Origin: DASSSQ01 sp963839285
Lineage (GTDB): Bacteria; Actinomycetota; Thermoleophilia; Gaiellales; Gaiellaceae
Direction: 5' to 3'
Assembly (NCBI GenBank): GCA_963839285.1
Contig: CAWIUN010000001.1
Coordinates: 62,001-126,000 of the forward strand
DNA length: 64,000 nt
Numbering within the stretch: position 1 is the stretch's first letter; the number at the start of each line of letters is the position of its first letter. Shown here piece by piece: positions 28,735-36,958 of the stretch. The translations under genes and the position numbers were made by a program. Under the pieces are notes generated by a model. The model worked only from the letters and a program-made list of their open reading frames with translations, was not told the DNA's origin and searched no databases.

Positions 28735-30140
28735 GCCGGCTCGACCTCCGCCAGCTCGCGGGAATCGACGAAGCGCCCGGCGATCGCGGCCGCCGCGGCC
28801 AGCGCCGGGGAGACGAGGTGCGTCCGGCCGCCGGCGCCCTGCCGGCCCTCGAAGTTGCGGTTCGAGGTCGAGGCGCAGCGCTCACCCGGCGCGAGCACGT
28901 CCGGGTTCATGCCCAGGCACATCGAGCAGCCGGCGCGACGCCACTCGAAGCCGGCGCGCTCGAAGACGCGGTCGAGCCCCTCGGCCTCGGCGCGGGCCTT
29001 CACCTGCGCCGAGCCCGGCACGACCATCGCGCGCACGCCCTCGCGCACGCGGCGGCCGTCCACCACGCGGGCGGCGGCGCGCAGGTCCTCGATCCGCGCG
29101 TTCGTGCAGGAGCCGATGAAGACGCGGTCGATCCGGATCTCCTCGATCGGCGTCCCCGGCTCGAGGCCCATGTACTCGAGCGCGCGGCCGACGGCGGCGC
29201 GCTCGTTCGGGTCGTCGTAGTCGGCGGGATCGGGCACGCGCCCGTCGATCGGCGCGACCATCGCGGGGTTCGTGCCCCAGGTGACCTGCGGGCGGAGCGT
29301 CGCCAGGTCGATCTCGACCACCTCGTCGTAGACGGCGCCCTCGTCGGTCGGGAGCCCGCGCCAGGCCTCGAGCGCCGCCTCCCAGGCCGCGCCCTTCGGC
29401 GCCCCCGGGCGGCCCTCGACGTAGGCGAACGTGGTCTCGTCCGGCGCGATCATGCCTGCGCGCGCGCCGCCCTCGATCGACATGTTGCAGATCGTCATCC
29501 GTCCCTCGATCGAGAGGGCGCGGATCGCCTCGCCGGTGTACTCCCAGACCCGGCCGACGCCGCCGTCGACGCCGATCGCGCCGATCGCGCCGAGGATCAT
29601 GTCCTTCGCGGTCAGGCCGGGCGGCAGCTCGCCGACGAAGCGCAGCTCCGCCTGCCGCGGCCGGCGCTGCTGCAGCGTCTGCGTCGCGAGCACGTGCTCG
29701 ACCTCGGAGGTGCCGATCCCGAACGCGAGCGCGCCGAAGGCCCCGTGCGTCGAGGTGTGCGAGTCGCCGCAGACGATCGTCATGCCCGGCTGCGTGAAGC
29801 CGAGCTCGGGCCCGATCACGTGCACGATCCCCTCGCGGCCGGAGCCGGTCGCGTGCAGCGGCACGCCGAACTCCTCGCAGTTGCGCCGCAGCGCCTCGAG
29901 CTGCGCGACCGAGAGCGGGTCGGGACCTGTGTCGTCGCCGGTCGGCACGTTGTGGTCCATCGTCGCGAGCGACCGGTCGGGGCGCCGCACCGGGCGCCCG
30001 GCGAGCCGCAGCCCGTCGAAGGCCTGCGGCGAGGTGACCTCGTGGATCAGGTGCAGGTCGACGTAGAGGAGCGCCGGCTCGCCCGGCGGCTCGACGACCA
30101 CGTGGCTCTCCCACACCTTCTCGAACAGGGTCTGCCGCAT
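28731..30140 (-). CDS. leuC: 3-isopropylmalate dehydratase, large subunit
   Basis: 469 aa; ATG at 30140. The [4Fe-4S] cluster cysteines are in FIGSCTNARIEDLRAA and AGCSMCLGMNPDVLAPGERCASTSNRNFEGRQG; HLIHEVTSPQAF, MDHNVPT and CGDSHTSTHGAFGALAFGIGTSEVEHVLATQ are also typical of LeuC. With LeuD it isomerises 2- to 3-isopropylmalate. A TAGACT -10-like box eight bases before the ATG suggests a leaderless leuCD mRNA. The gene is divergent from the SAM-riboswitch-controlled gene. Confidence 0.97.
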   Translation of the reverse strand: MRQTLFEKVWESHVVVEPPGEPALLYVDLHLIHEVTSPQAFDGLRLAGRPVRRPDRSLATMDHNVPTGDDTGPDPLSVAQLEALRRNCEEFGVPLHATGSGREGIVHVIGPELGFTQPGMTIVCGDSHTSTHGAFGALAFGIGTSEVEHVLATQTLQQRRPRQAELRFVGELPPGLTAKDMILGAIGAIGVDGGVGRVWEYTGEAIRALSIEGRMTICNMSIEGGARAGMIAPDETTFAYVEGRPGAPKGAAWEAALEAWRGLPTDEGAVYDEVVEIDLATLRPQVTWGTNPAMVAPIDGRVPDPADYDDPNERAAVGRALEYMGLEPGTPIEEIRIDRVFIGSCTNARIEDLRAAARVVDGRRVREGVRAMVVPGSAQVKARAEAEGLDRVFERAGFEWRRAGCSMCLGMNPDVLAPGERCASTSNRNFEGRQGAGGRTHLVSPALAAAAAIAGRFVDSRELAEVEPA

Positions 30141-30148
30141 CGGCGACA

Positions 30149-30165
30149 AGTCTAGCTTTCCTGTG
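30149..30165 (-). promoter_or_regulatory. leuCD promoter with variant of the leu box
   Basis: On the minus strand CACAGGAAAGC (30165-30155) precedes TAGACT (30154-30149), a -10-like box. The first part is close to CAAGGTAAAGC, the reverse complement of the 11-mer found at leuA and leuB. The likely start of transcription falls at or next to the leuC ATG. Confidence 0.35.
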
Positions 30166-30200
30166 TAAAGTAATGGACGGCGCGGGTGACCCCCCGCTCC

Positions 30201-30288
30201 ACATCGAGAGAGGCTGAGGGACCGGCCCTGTGACGCCTCGGCAACCTCCCGGCGAAAGCCCGGCAAGGTGCCAAGCCCGGACGGATGT
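30201..30288 (+). promoter_or_regulatory. SAM riboswitch (SAM-I/IV clan)
   Basis: The conserved S-box core is present in order: GAGAGAGGCTGAGGGAC, CGGCCCTGTGACGCC, CGGCAACC, and AAGGTGCCAAGCCC. The closing stem P1 pairs ACATC (30201-30205) with GATGT (30284-30288). It lies immediately before the threonine-synthase-like gene; the ribosome-binding site AAAGGAG follows at about 30300. No clear intrinsic terminator with a U-tract is seen after it, so control of translation initiation is plausible. SAM riboswitches normally repress sulphur-amino-acid genes when SAM is high. Confidence 0.88.
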
Positions 30289-30314
30289 CGAGCGAATCGA
30301 AAGGAGCCCCGCCC

Positions 30315-31532
30315 GTGTCGGCCACTTCCCTTCTCTGCAGGGTCTGCGCGACCTCGTACGACCTCGAAGGCATCGGCGTCTGCCGCGAGTGCTTCGGCCC
30401 GCTCGACCCGGTCTACGACCGCGAGCGCCAGCGAGCGGAGGTCTCCCGCGCCGCGATCGAGGCCGGGCCGCGCTCGATCTGGCGGTACGCGCCGCTCCTG
30501 CCCGTCGCCGCGCCGGCCGAGCAGCGGCTCGCGCCGGGCTGGACGCCGCTCGTCGCCGCCCCGCGCCTGGCGGCCGAGCTCGGCGTCGGCGAGCTCTGGC
30601 TGAAGCTCGACACCGCCAACCCGACCCACTCCTTCAAGGACCGGGTCGTCGCCGTCGCCTGCGCGAAGGCCCGGGAGCTCGGGCTCGAGACGCTCGCCTG
30701 CTCCTCGACCGGCAACCTCGCGAACGCGGTCGCCGCGCGCGCCGCCGCCGAGGGCATCGAGGCCGCGGTCTTCTGCCCGGCCGACCTCGAGCCGGAGAAG
30801 CTGGTCGCGACCTCGGTCTTCGGCGCCACCCTCTACGCCGTCCAGGGCAGCTACGACGACTGCAGCCGCCTGACCGTCGAGCTCTCGTTCGAGCTCGACT
30901 GGGCGTTCGTGAACGTGCAGCTGCGCGCGTATTACGCAGAGGGCTCGAAGACGCTCGCGTTCGAGATCGCCGAGCAGCTCGGCTGGGAGCTGCCGGACGC
31001 GGTCGTCGCGCCGATCGCCTCCGGCGCCATGTTCACGAAGGTGCACCAGGGCTTCTCGGAGCTGCGCGAGTTCGGGCTCGTCGACGGGGCGCAGCCGCGG
31101 CTCTACGGGGGGCAGGCGGAGGGCTGTGCGCCGGTCGCGCGGGCCTTCGACGAGGGCGCGGCGGTCGTGCCGGTGCGGCCGCGGACGATCGCGCGCTCGC
31201 TCGCGATCGGCAACCCCGCCGACGGCGATCTCGCCGTCGCGACCGCGCGGGCCTCGGGCGGGGCCGTCTACGCCGTCGCCGAGGACGACGTCGCCGCCAA
31301 CGTCGCCCACCTCGCCCGGACGACCGGTGTCTTCGGCGAGACGGCGCCCGCGGTCACGCTCGGCGCCCTCCGCGAGGCCGTCGCCCGCGGCGAGCTCGGG
31401 CCGCGCGACCGCGTCGTCCTGCTCGTCACCGGCGACGGCCTGAAGACGCCCGGCGTCGTCGCCGACCTCGTCCGCCCGATCGAGATCGAGCCGGACGCGG
31501 ACGCGCTGCTCGACCGGCTCGCGGCCGCGTAG
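30315..31532 (+). CDS. Threonine-synthase-like PLP enzyme under SAM riboswitch control
   Basis: GTG at 30315 is chosen over ATG 30285, which is inside the riboswitch P1 stem and lacks a ribosome-binding site. 405 aa: N-terminal zinc-ribbon-like CRVC...CREC (residues ~7-25), WTPLVAAPRL, PLP Lys in NPTHSFKDRVVAVA (K108), phosphate loop CSSTGNLANAVAARAA, AYYAEGSKTLAFEIAEQLGW, PIASGAMFTK. All catalytic elements of fold-type II threonine synthases are present. Because a full thrC exists at 19932 and this copy is under a SAM riboswitch, it may act on O-phosphohomoserine in methionine/homocysteine synthesis rather than make threonine (inference). Annotation pipelines would call it threonine synthase. 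Confidence 0.85.
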   Translation: MSATSLLCRVCATSYDLEGIGVCRECFGPLDPVYDRERQRAEVSRAAIEAGPRSIWRYAPLLPVAAPAEQRLAPGWTPLVAAPRLAAELGVGELWLKLDTANPTHSFKDRVVAVACAKARELGLETLACSSTGNLANAVAARAAAEGIEAAVFCPADLEPEKLVATSVFGATLYAVQGSYDDCSRLTVELSFELDWAFVNVQLRAYYAEGSKTLAFEIAEQLGWELPDAVVAPIASGAMFTKVHQGFSELREFGLVDGAQPRLYGGQAEGCAPVARAFDEGAAVVPVRPRTIARSLAIGNPADGDLAVATARASGGAVYAVAEDDVAANVAHLARTTGVFGETAPAVTLGALREAVARGELGPRDRVVLLVTGDGLKTPGVVADLVRPIEIEPDADALLDRLAAA

Positions 31533-31584
31533 AGGCTTGATGCGCATCGGACGTCCCCAGCGGGGCCGTTGCGCATCGAGCCTC
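31532..31584 (+). terminator. Terminator-like inverted repeat after the SAM-controlled gene
   Basis: Arms 31532-31546 and 31570-31584 match in 14 of 15 positions (GAGGCTTGATGCGCA against the complement of TGCGCATCGAGCCTC); an inner CCCC-ag-CGGGG helix can fold in the loop. The hairpin begins at the last base of the stop codon. No U-tract follows. Confidence 0.5.
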
Positions 31585-31752
31585 GAGTTGTGATCCGGCG
31601 CGCGCCGCGGTACCCTGCCCGAACCGTGGCGCGCGCCGAGAACACGAAGCTCTTTGCAGTTCTCGCGATTACGCGCCCGCACGCGCGCTAGCCGGCGACC
31701 CCTCTCCGCCACACCGGTTAGCAGCAGCGCCACAGGCGGAGGGCCGGAAGGC

Positions 31753-32769
31753 GTGCCGCCCGTGACCGCGCCGGCGCTCCGCTGCCGCGTCTGCGAGGCC
31801 TCGTTCCCGGCGGGCGCCCTGCCGGCCTGCCCCGCCTGCGACGGCCCGCTCGACGTCGCCTACGACTGGAGCGAGCGCGGCGCCGCCGACCTCGCCGGGC
31901 GCGGCCGCTCGCTCTGGCGCTATGCCGAGGCGCTGCCCTTCGTCCCAAGTGACATTTCGTCACAAGGGCCGGGGTGGACGCCGCTCGTCGCGGCGCCGCG
32001 GCTCGCCGAGCTCTGCGGGGTCGAGCTCTTCCTCAAGCTCGAGACCGCGAATCCGACGCGGTCGTTCAAGGACAGGCTCGCCGCGACGGCGCTCGCGGCG
32101 GCGGAGGCCCTCGGGCTCTCCGCCGTCTGCTGCGCAGCCGGCGGCTATCTCGGTGAGGCAGTCGCCGCGCGCGCCGAGGCGCAGCGGTTGCGCGCGGTGC
32201 TGCTCTCACCGGCCGACCCGGGTCGCGAGCGCGAGCTCGCCCGGCGGCCCGGCTGGGGCTCGGTCGAGGGGACGCTCGCGCCCTACGCGGCCGAGGGCGC
32301 GAAGACGGTCGCGTTCGAGATCGCCGAGCAGCTCGGCTGGGAGCTGCCCGACGCGGTCGTCGGGCCGATCGCCACCGGGGCGCTCTTCGCCAAGATCGCG
32401 CAGGGCTTCGCGGAGCTGCGCCCGCTCGGGCTCGGCTCCGGCCGGATCCCGCGGATGGTCGGCGGCCAGCCCGGCGAGTGCCCGCCGCTGCCGTCGGATC
32501 CGCGCTACGGCGACCTCGCGCTCGGCGCGGCGCAGCTCTCCGGCGGCTCGATCCAGTCGGTGCCCCGTTCGGAGATCCGGCGCAACCGCGCCCTGCTCGC
32601 CGACCGCGCCGGCGTCTTCGCCGACTCCGCGGGCGGCGTCGCGCTCGGGGCGCTGCGGCGCGCGGTCGCGGTCGGCGCGGTCGAGCCCGGCAGCCGCGTC
32701 GTGCTCGTCGTCAGCGGCACGCCGGCGGCGCCGCCGGACGCGGCGCGGCTGCGCGCAGCACGTCTCTAG
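31753..32769 (+). CDS. Degenerate threonine-synthase paralogue
   Basis: 338 aa; GTG at 31753 (a second GTG at 31762). It is clearly a sister of the preceding gene: zinc-ribbon-like CRVC...CPAC, GPGWTPLVAAPRLA, PLP Lys in NPTRSFKDRLAATA (K106), YAAEGAKTVAFEIAEQLGWELPDAVVGPIATGALFAKIAQGF. However the phosphate loop SSTGN has become CAAGGY, about 40 residues between the loop and YAAEGAKT are deleted, and another ~20 are lost near the C-terminus. A GTGAC-N5-GTCAC palindrome (31949-31963) encodes PSDISSQG in place of unrelated residues in the sister. The frame is intact, so it is translated, but normal threonine synthase activity is unlikely. Confidence 0.7.
   Translation: MPPVTAPALRCRVCEASFPAGALPACPACDGPLDVAYDWSERGAADLAGRGRSLWRYAEALPFVPSDISSQGPGWTPLVAAPRLAELCGVELFLKLETANPTRSFKDRLAATALAAAEALGLSAVCCAAGGYLGEAVAARAEAQRLRAVLLSPADPGRERELARRPGWGSVEGTLAPYAAEGAKTVAFEIAEQLGWELPDAVVGPIATGALFAKIAQGFAELRPLGLGSGRIPRMVGGQPGECPPLPSDPRYGDLALGAAQLSGGSIQSVPRSEIRRNRALLADRAGVFADSAGGVALGALRRAVAVGAVEPGSRVVLVVSGTPAAPPDAARLRAARL
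31949..31963. repeat. GTGAC-N5-GTCAC palindrome inside a coding sequence
   Basis: GTGAC-atttc-GTCAC with flanks CCAA and AAGG. It is read in frame as Pro-Ser-Asp-Ile-Ser-Ser-Gln-Gly, the one frame on this strand that avoids its TGA without breaking the gene. The sister gene at 30315 has no such sequence at this point. Confidence 0.85.
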
Positions 32770-33092
32770 AAGGGCCAGGCGGCGCCGAAGCGGCGCATCT
32801 CGTCGACGATCGGGAGCAGCGCCTCGCCCTTCGCCGTCAGCTCGTACTCGACGCGGGGCGGCGACTCCGGGTAGCTGCGCCGGAGCACGACCGCCGCCGC
32901 CTCGAGCGCGCGCAGCCGCTCGGCCAGCGTCCGGGTCGAGATGCCCTCGCAGGCGTGCTCGAGGTCGCGGAAGCGCCGCGGCCCGTCGGTCAGCTCGTTC
33001 AGGATCAGCGCCGTCCACTTGTGGCCGACGATCTCCGCCGCCGCCGCGATCGCACCGCGCGTGCCCGTCGTCGCCTGCTCGCGAGTCGCCAC
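32766..33092 (-). CDS. HxlR-family winged-helix transcriptional regulator
   Basis: 108 aa, GTG start at 33092. The MarR-like winged helix is complete: AAAAEIVGHKWTALILNELTDGPRRFRDLEHACEGISTRTLAERLRALEAAAVV and wing RRSYPESPPRVEYELTAKGEALLPIVDEM. Members often sense redox or aldehyde stress and act as dimers; there is no conserved HxlR cysteine near the N-terminus here. The start is adjacent to the divergent site-2 protease start (33094), so an operator would have to overlap both genes' 5' ends. Its stop shares CTAG with the convergent paralogue gene. Confidence 0.9.
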   Translation of the reverse strand: MATREQATTGTRGAIAAAAEIVGHKWTALILNELTDGPRRFRDLEHACEGISTRTLAERLRALEAAAVVLRRSYPESPPRVEYELTAKGEALLPIVDEMRRFGAAWPF

Positions 33093-33093
33093 A

Positions 33094-34258
33094 ATGGGAG
33101 TTTACTCGGGGAAAGGCGGAGCGACGGCACCGAGCATCCGGATCGGCCGCATCGCGGGGATCGAGGTCGGCGTCAACTGGAGCTGGCTCGTCGTCTTCGC
33201 GCTGCTCGCCTGGTCGCTCGCCTCCGGCGTCTTCCCCGACCAGAACCCCGGCCTCGCGCAGGGGACGTACGTGGCGATGGCGATCGTCGCGACCCTCCTC
33301 TTCTTCGTCTCGCTGCTGGCGCACGAGCTCGGACATGCCGTCGTCGCCCGGCGCGAGGGGATGGAGATCGACGGGATCACGCTCTGGCTCTTCGGCGGCG
33401 TCGCCCGCTTCAAGGGGATGTTCCCGGGCGCGGGCGCCGAGCTCAGGATCGCGCTCGCGGGCCCGGCGGTGACGCTCGTGATCGGAGCCGCGTGCGTCGC
33501 CGCGGCCTGGGCGACGTCGCCGCCGGAGGCCGTCGACGGCGTGGTCGCGTGGCTCGGCTACGTCAACCTCGTGCTGCTCGTCTTCAACCTGCTGCCGGCG
33601 CTGCCGCTCGACGGCGGCCGGACGCTGCGGGCGATCCTCTGGCAGGCGCGCGGCGACTTCGGCTGGGCCACGGCCGTCGCCTCGGCGATCGGCCGCGCGA
33701 TCGCCTACCTGCTGATCGCGGGCGGTCTCTTCATGCTGATCTTCCAGGGCGCGTTCGGCGGCGCCTGGCTCGCGTTCGTCGGCTGGTTCCTGCTCCAGGC
33801 GGCCGGCGCCGAGGCGCGCTACGTCGCCGCCCGCGAGGCGCTCGACGGCCTGCGCGTCCGCGACCTGATGACGCGCGACCCGGTCGCCGTCCCGGTCGAC
33901 TACACGCTCGGCCGCTTCATGGACGAGATCGCCTGGAGCCACCGGCACACCGCCTACCCCGTCGTCGAGGGCGAACGGCCGCTCGGCCTCCTCTCCTTCC
34001 GCTGCGTCGCCGCGATCCCGCGGGCCGAGTGGGACGAGCGCGGCGTCCGCGAGTGCATGGTCCCCGCCGAGCAGGTGACCGAGCTCGACGGGGAGCCAGC
34101 CCGCCGTCGACGCGCTGCGCGACCTCTCCGAGACCGACGCCGGCCGGGCGCTCGTGCTCGACGACGGCCGCCTGGTCGGGATGCTCTCGCGGAGCGACCT
34201 CGCGCGCGCGCTCGAGCTCGCCCCGCGGCTGCGGCGCCGGCGCACGCCTCTCGACTAG
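33094..34258 (+). CDS. Site-2 protease family metalloprotease with CBS domains (one frameshift)
   Basis: ATG at 33094. A membrane-embedded M50 peptidase: VNWSWLVVFALLAWSLA, zinc motif HELGHAVVARREG after FFVSLLA, FGGVARFKG, membrane helices, and the third ligand in NLLPALPLDGGRTLRAIL. A pair of CBS motifs follows (LRVRDLMTRDPVAVPVDYTLGRFMDEI and the distal QPAVDALRDLSETDAGRALVLDDGRLVGMLSRSDLARAL). At about 34096 an extra C (ggggagCcagccc) shifts the frame +1; the joined protein ends at TAG 34256 after ~388 aa. Such proteases cut membrane substrates such as anti-sigma factors, with CBS domains sensing adenine nucleotides. Confidence 0.88.
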
Positions 34259-36405
34259 TGGCCGAAGCGGATGTCGGGGAGCACGCGGGCGAGCCAGCGC
34301 GGCGTCGCCCAGGCGGCGCGGCCGAAGACCCGCAGCAGCGTCGGCATCAGCACGAGCCGGATCAGCAGCGCGTCGAGGAGCACCGCGATCCCGAGGATGA
34401 CGCCCATCTCCTTCGGCGGCAGCGGGCCCGACAGCGCGAACGTGAAGAAGACCGCCACCATCACCGCCGCCGCCGCGAAGATCACGCGCCCGGAGTGGGC
34501 GAGCCCGCCGACCATCGCCTCGTGCGGGTCGCCGGAGCGGTCGAAGTGCTCCTTGGCCGAGGAGAGCAGGAAGACGGTGTAGTCCATCGAGATCGCGAAG
34601 ATCATCGCGAAGAAGAAGACGGGAGCCCACGCGTCGAGGTAGCCCTGCGACTCGAAGCCGAGCAGGCCCGCCCCGTGCCCCTCCTGGAAGACGAGACGGG
34701 CGATCCCGAACGCGGCGCCGGTCGCGAGCAGGTTCGTGACGACGCCGAGCGCGGCGATCAGGGGCGCCTGCAGCGCCACGAGCAGGAGCAGGAAGCCGAG
34801 CGCGAGCACGACGCCGATCACGAGCGGCGTCTTCGCCCGCAGCGCCGCCTCGAGGTCGTGGTTCTCGGCCGTCGCGCCGCCGACGAGGGCGCCGGCCGGC
34901 AGCGCCGCCCGCAGCCGGTCGATCGTGCGGCCGACCGCCGGGCTCGACGGCCCGTCCTTCGGCACCGCCTGGACGAGCGCCAGCCCGCCGCCGCCGGCCT
35001 GCGGCGGCGTCACCCGCGCGATCCCCGGGTCGCGGCGGGCGACCGCGGCGACCCGCGCCGCCTCGCCCCGCGCCGAGACGAGCTGCAGCGTGCCCGGCGC
35101 GCCCGGCCCGAACGCGTCCTGGACGAGCCCGTAGCCGACGCGCGAGCCGTCGTGGGCCGGCACGACCGCGATCGACGGCATCCCCGTCTTCAGGCCCAGC
35201 ACCGGCAGCGCCAGCAGGACGAGCGCGGCCGTCGCCAGCGGGCCGTAGAGGTGCGGCCGCCGCCAGAGGCGCTCGGCGTAGCGGGCGAAGCGGGCCGAGC
35301 GGTGCTCGCCGGAGTGCACCCAGCGGAGCCCGAGCGCGTCGACGCGCGGGCCGAGCTTCGCGAGCACGGCCGGCAGCAGCGTCAGCGTCGCCGCCAGCAC
35401 GAAGACGACGCTCGCCATGATCCCGAGCGCCATCGAGCGGAAGGCGGGGCTCGGCACGAGCATCACCGCCGAGAGCGAGACGAGGACGGTCAGCCCCGAG
35501 AAGAGGACGGCCTTGCCCGCCGTGTCCATCGTCACGGCGACCGCCTCCCGCGCGTCGAGGCGCGAGCCGAAGAAGGCGCCGCGGAAGCGGTGGACGACGA
35601 AGAGCGCGTAGTCGATCCCGAGCGCGAGCGCGAACATCAGCGCGAAGTTCATCGCCCAGATCGAGACCTCGAAGCCGTGCGTCAGCAGCGTCAGCAGCCC
35701 CGCCGAGGCGACGAGGCCGACGATCGTCAGCATCAGCGGCAGCCCCGCGGCGACGAGCGAGCCGAACGCGAGCACGAGGATCGCCAGCGTCACCGGCCAG
35801 GAGAGGAGCTCCGACTTCATCATCGCCGTGCGGTTCGCCGCGTTGAAGTCGGACCACATCCCCGAGGCGCCCGTCAGCGCGACGGTGACCGTGCCGCCGC
35901 CCGCCGCCGCCAGGCTCGTCTTCAGGTCGTCGGCGGCCGCGACCATCCGGGTCGGGTCGCCCTTCGCCCCGGCGGTGACGAGCGCGGTGCGGCCGTCGGC
36001 CGAGATCGAGGCGCCCGGCCGCGGCGGGACGACCGACGCGACGGCGGGGTCGGCGCGGAGGATCCGCTCGACGCGGGCGACCGCGGCGGTGAAGGCCGGG
36101 TCGCCGGCGCGGGCCGTGTCCGAGTGGAGCACGACGGTCAGCGCCTGGCTCGAGAGGCCGCCGAACTCGCGCTGCACGAGCTCCCGCGCCGCGACCGACT
36201 CGGAGCCGCTCGCCTCCCAGCCGGCGCCCGAGAGCGCGTGCTCGACCCGCGGGGCGAAGGCGCCCAGGGCCGCCGCCACGACCAGCCACGCCACGACCAC
36301 CGTGCGGACGTGGTCGGCCGTCCAGCGGCCGAGCCGCCCGAGCGGACCGACGCCGCCTGCCGCCGGCTCGCGCTCGAGCCGCTTGACGATCTCGACTGTG
36401 CTCAC
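34255..36405 (-). CDS. MMPL/RND-family membrane transporter
   Basis: 716 aa, GTG start at 36405. Two repeats of one N-terminal helix, an extracytoplasmic domain and a five-helix bundle: TVVVAWLVVAAALGAFAP, then SWPVTLAILVLAFGSLVAAGLPLMLTIVG with ALALGIDYALFVVHRFR (the GxDY motif of the proton pathway), and in the second half TPLVIGVVLALGFLLLLVALQ with AISMDYTVFLLSSAKEHF. The family exports lipids, siderophores or drugs by proton antiport. It stands alone, with the site-2 protease convergent (CTAG stop overlap) and an inverted repeat in front of its promoter region. Confidence 0.93.
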   Translation of the reverse strand: MSTVEIVKRLEREPAAGGVGPLGRLGRWTADHVRTVVVAWLVVAAALGAFAPRVEHALSGAGWEASGSESVAARELVQREFGGLSSQALTVVLHSDTARAGDPAFTAAVARVERILRADPAVASVVPPRPGASISADGRTALVTAGAKGDPTRMVAAADDLKTSLAAAGGGTVTVALTGASGMWSDFNAANRTAMMKSELLSWPVTLAILVLAFGSLVAAGLPLMLTIVGLVASAGLLTLLTHGFEVSIWAMNFALMFALALGIDYALFVVHRFRGAFFGSRLDAREAVAVTMDTAGKAVLFSGLTVLVSLSAVMLVPSPAFRSMALGIMASVVFVLAATLTLLPAVLAKLGPRVDALGLRWVHSGEHRSARFARYAERLWRRPHLYGPLATAALVLLALPVLGLKTGMPSIAVVPAHDGSRVGYGLVQDAFGPGAPGTLQLVSARGEAARVAAVARRDPGIARVTPPQAGGGGLALVQAVPKDGPSSPAVGRTIDRLRAALPAGALVGGATAENHDLEAALRAKTPLVIGVVLALGFLLLLVALQAPLIAALGVVTNLLATGAAFGIARLVFQEGHGAGLLGFESQGYLDAWAPVFFFAMIFAISMDYTVFLLSSAKEHFDRSGDPHEAMVGGLAHSGRVIFAAAAVMVAVFFTFALSGPLPPKEMGVILGIAVLLDALLIRLVLMPTLLRVFGRAAWATPRWLARVLPDIRFGH

Positions 36406-36421
36406 TCGCCCTCCACGCTAG

Positions 36422-36445
36422 ACAACTCGACAACCAAAGAGTTGT
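36422..36445. promoter_or_regulatory. Inverted repeat upstream of the MMPL gene, possible operator
   Basis: ACAACTC (36422-36428) and GAGTTGT (36439-36445) are perfect inverted arms with a 10-base AT-richer spacer. It lies 17 bases before the MMPL start and ~80 before the small Rho_N gene, in the only AT-rich spot nearby. MarR- and TetR-type regulators of MMPL exporters bind sites of this kind; no such regulator gene is next to it other than the HxlR gene 3.3 kb away. Confidence 0.45.
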
Positions 36446-36523
36446 GGAGTGTAGCGAAGGTCGCGTTTCCTGCGCCGCCGGAGCGGCGATCCACGAGCCA
36501 GCACCCACGAAAGGAGGATCTCG

Positions 36524-36781
36524 ATGCCCAAGGACCACGGTCCGCAGATCAAGGACGACCGGCAGTACGAGGCGCTCCGCCGCGAGGGCGCGAGCAAGGA
36601 GAAGGCCGCCCGGATCGCCAACGACGGCAGCCGCAGCTCCACCGGCCGCAAGGGCGGCAGCGCCGGCCGCTACGAGGACCGCTCGAAGGACGACCTCTAC
36701 GAGGAGGCGAAGAAGGTCGGGATCGAGGGCCGCTCGAAGATGGACAAGGGCGAGCTGATCTCCGCCCTGCGGAACCACTGA
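36524..36781 (+). CDS. Small Rho-N domain protein (DUF7218-like)
   Basis: 85 aa; ATG at 36524 after GAAAGGAGGATCTCG, an excellent ribosome-binding site. Residues 1-50 are charged (MPKDHGPQIKDDRQYEALRR, then EKAARIAN and Ser/Gly-rich GRKGGSAGRYED); residues ~53-85 form a Rho termination factor N-terminal-like helix-extended-helix (SKDDLYEEAKKVGIEG, then KMDKGELISALRNH). Similar small proteins are widespread in actinobacteria and proteobacteria; nucleic-acid binding is likely, the cellular role is unknown. Confidence 0.88.
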   Translation: MPKDHGPQIKDDRQYEALRREGASKEKAARIANDGSRSSTGRKGGSAGRYEDRSKDDLYEEAKKVGIEGRSKMDKGELISALRNH

Positions 36782-36787
36782 GCGGGC

Positions 36788-36958
36788 CTCAGAACTCGAA
36801 CCGAAATGAAGTCGGTGCCGTCCGGACGCGCTGGGCACGCACGCTGCGGCGTCCTCGGTCGCCCCGATAGAACCCCGCTATCGGGCCTCCCTGCGTCCTT
36901 GCATCGCACGCACCCATCACGGCCGGCCGACGAGCGTCATTTCGGCTCGAATTCTCAG
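36788..36958. mobile_element. MITE-like element with imperfect 22-bp terminal inverted repeats
   Basis: Ends 36788-36809 (CTCAGAACTCGAACCGAAATGA) and 36937-36958 are inverted repeats matching at about 18 of 22 positions. The 171-bp segment carries no gene; inside is a perfect 8-bp hairpin CCCGATAG...CTATCGGG (36863-36885) that could terminate transcription. The right end supplies the stop codon of the L,D-transpeptidase gene (36955-36957). The inner sequence is visibly less codon-like than its neighbours. No target-site duplication is obvious, so it might simply be a degenerate bidirectional terminator. Confidence 0.4.

Noticed and set aside
32941..36870. A 1,309-codon plus-strand frame across the site-2 protease and the MMPL region
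   Set aside because: Only the 33094-34095 part is real (site-2 protease). The remainder is antisense to the MMPL gene, which has full transmembrane and GxDY motifs.
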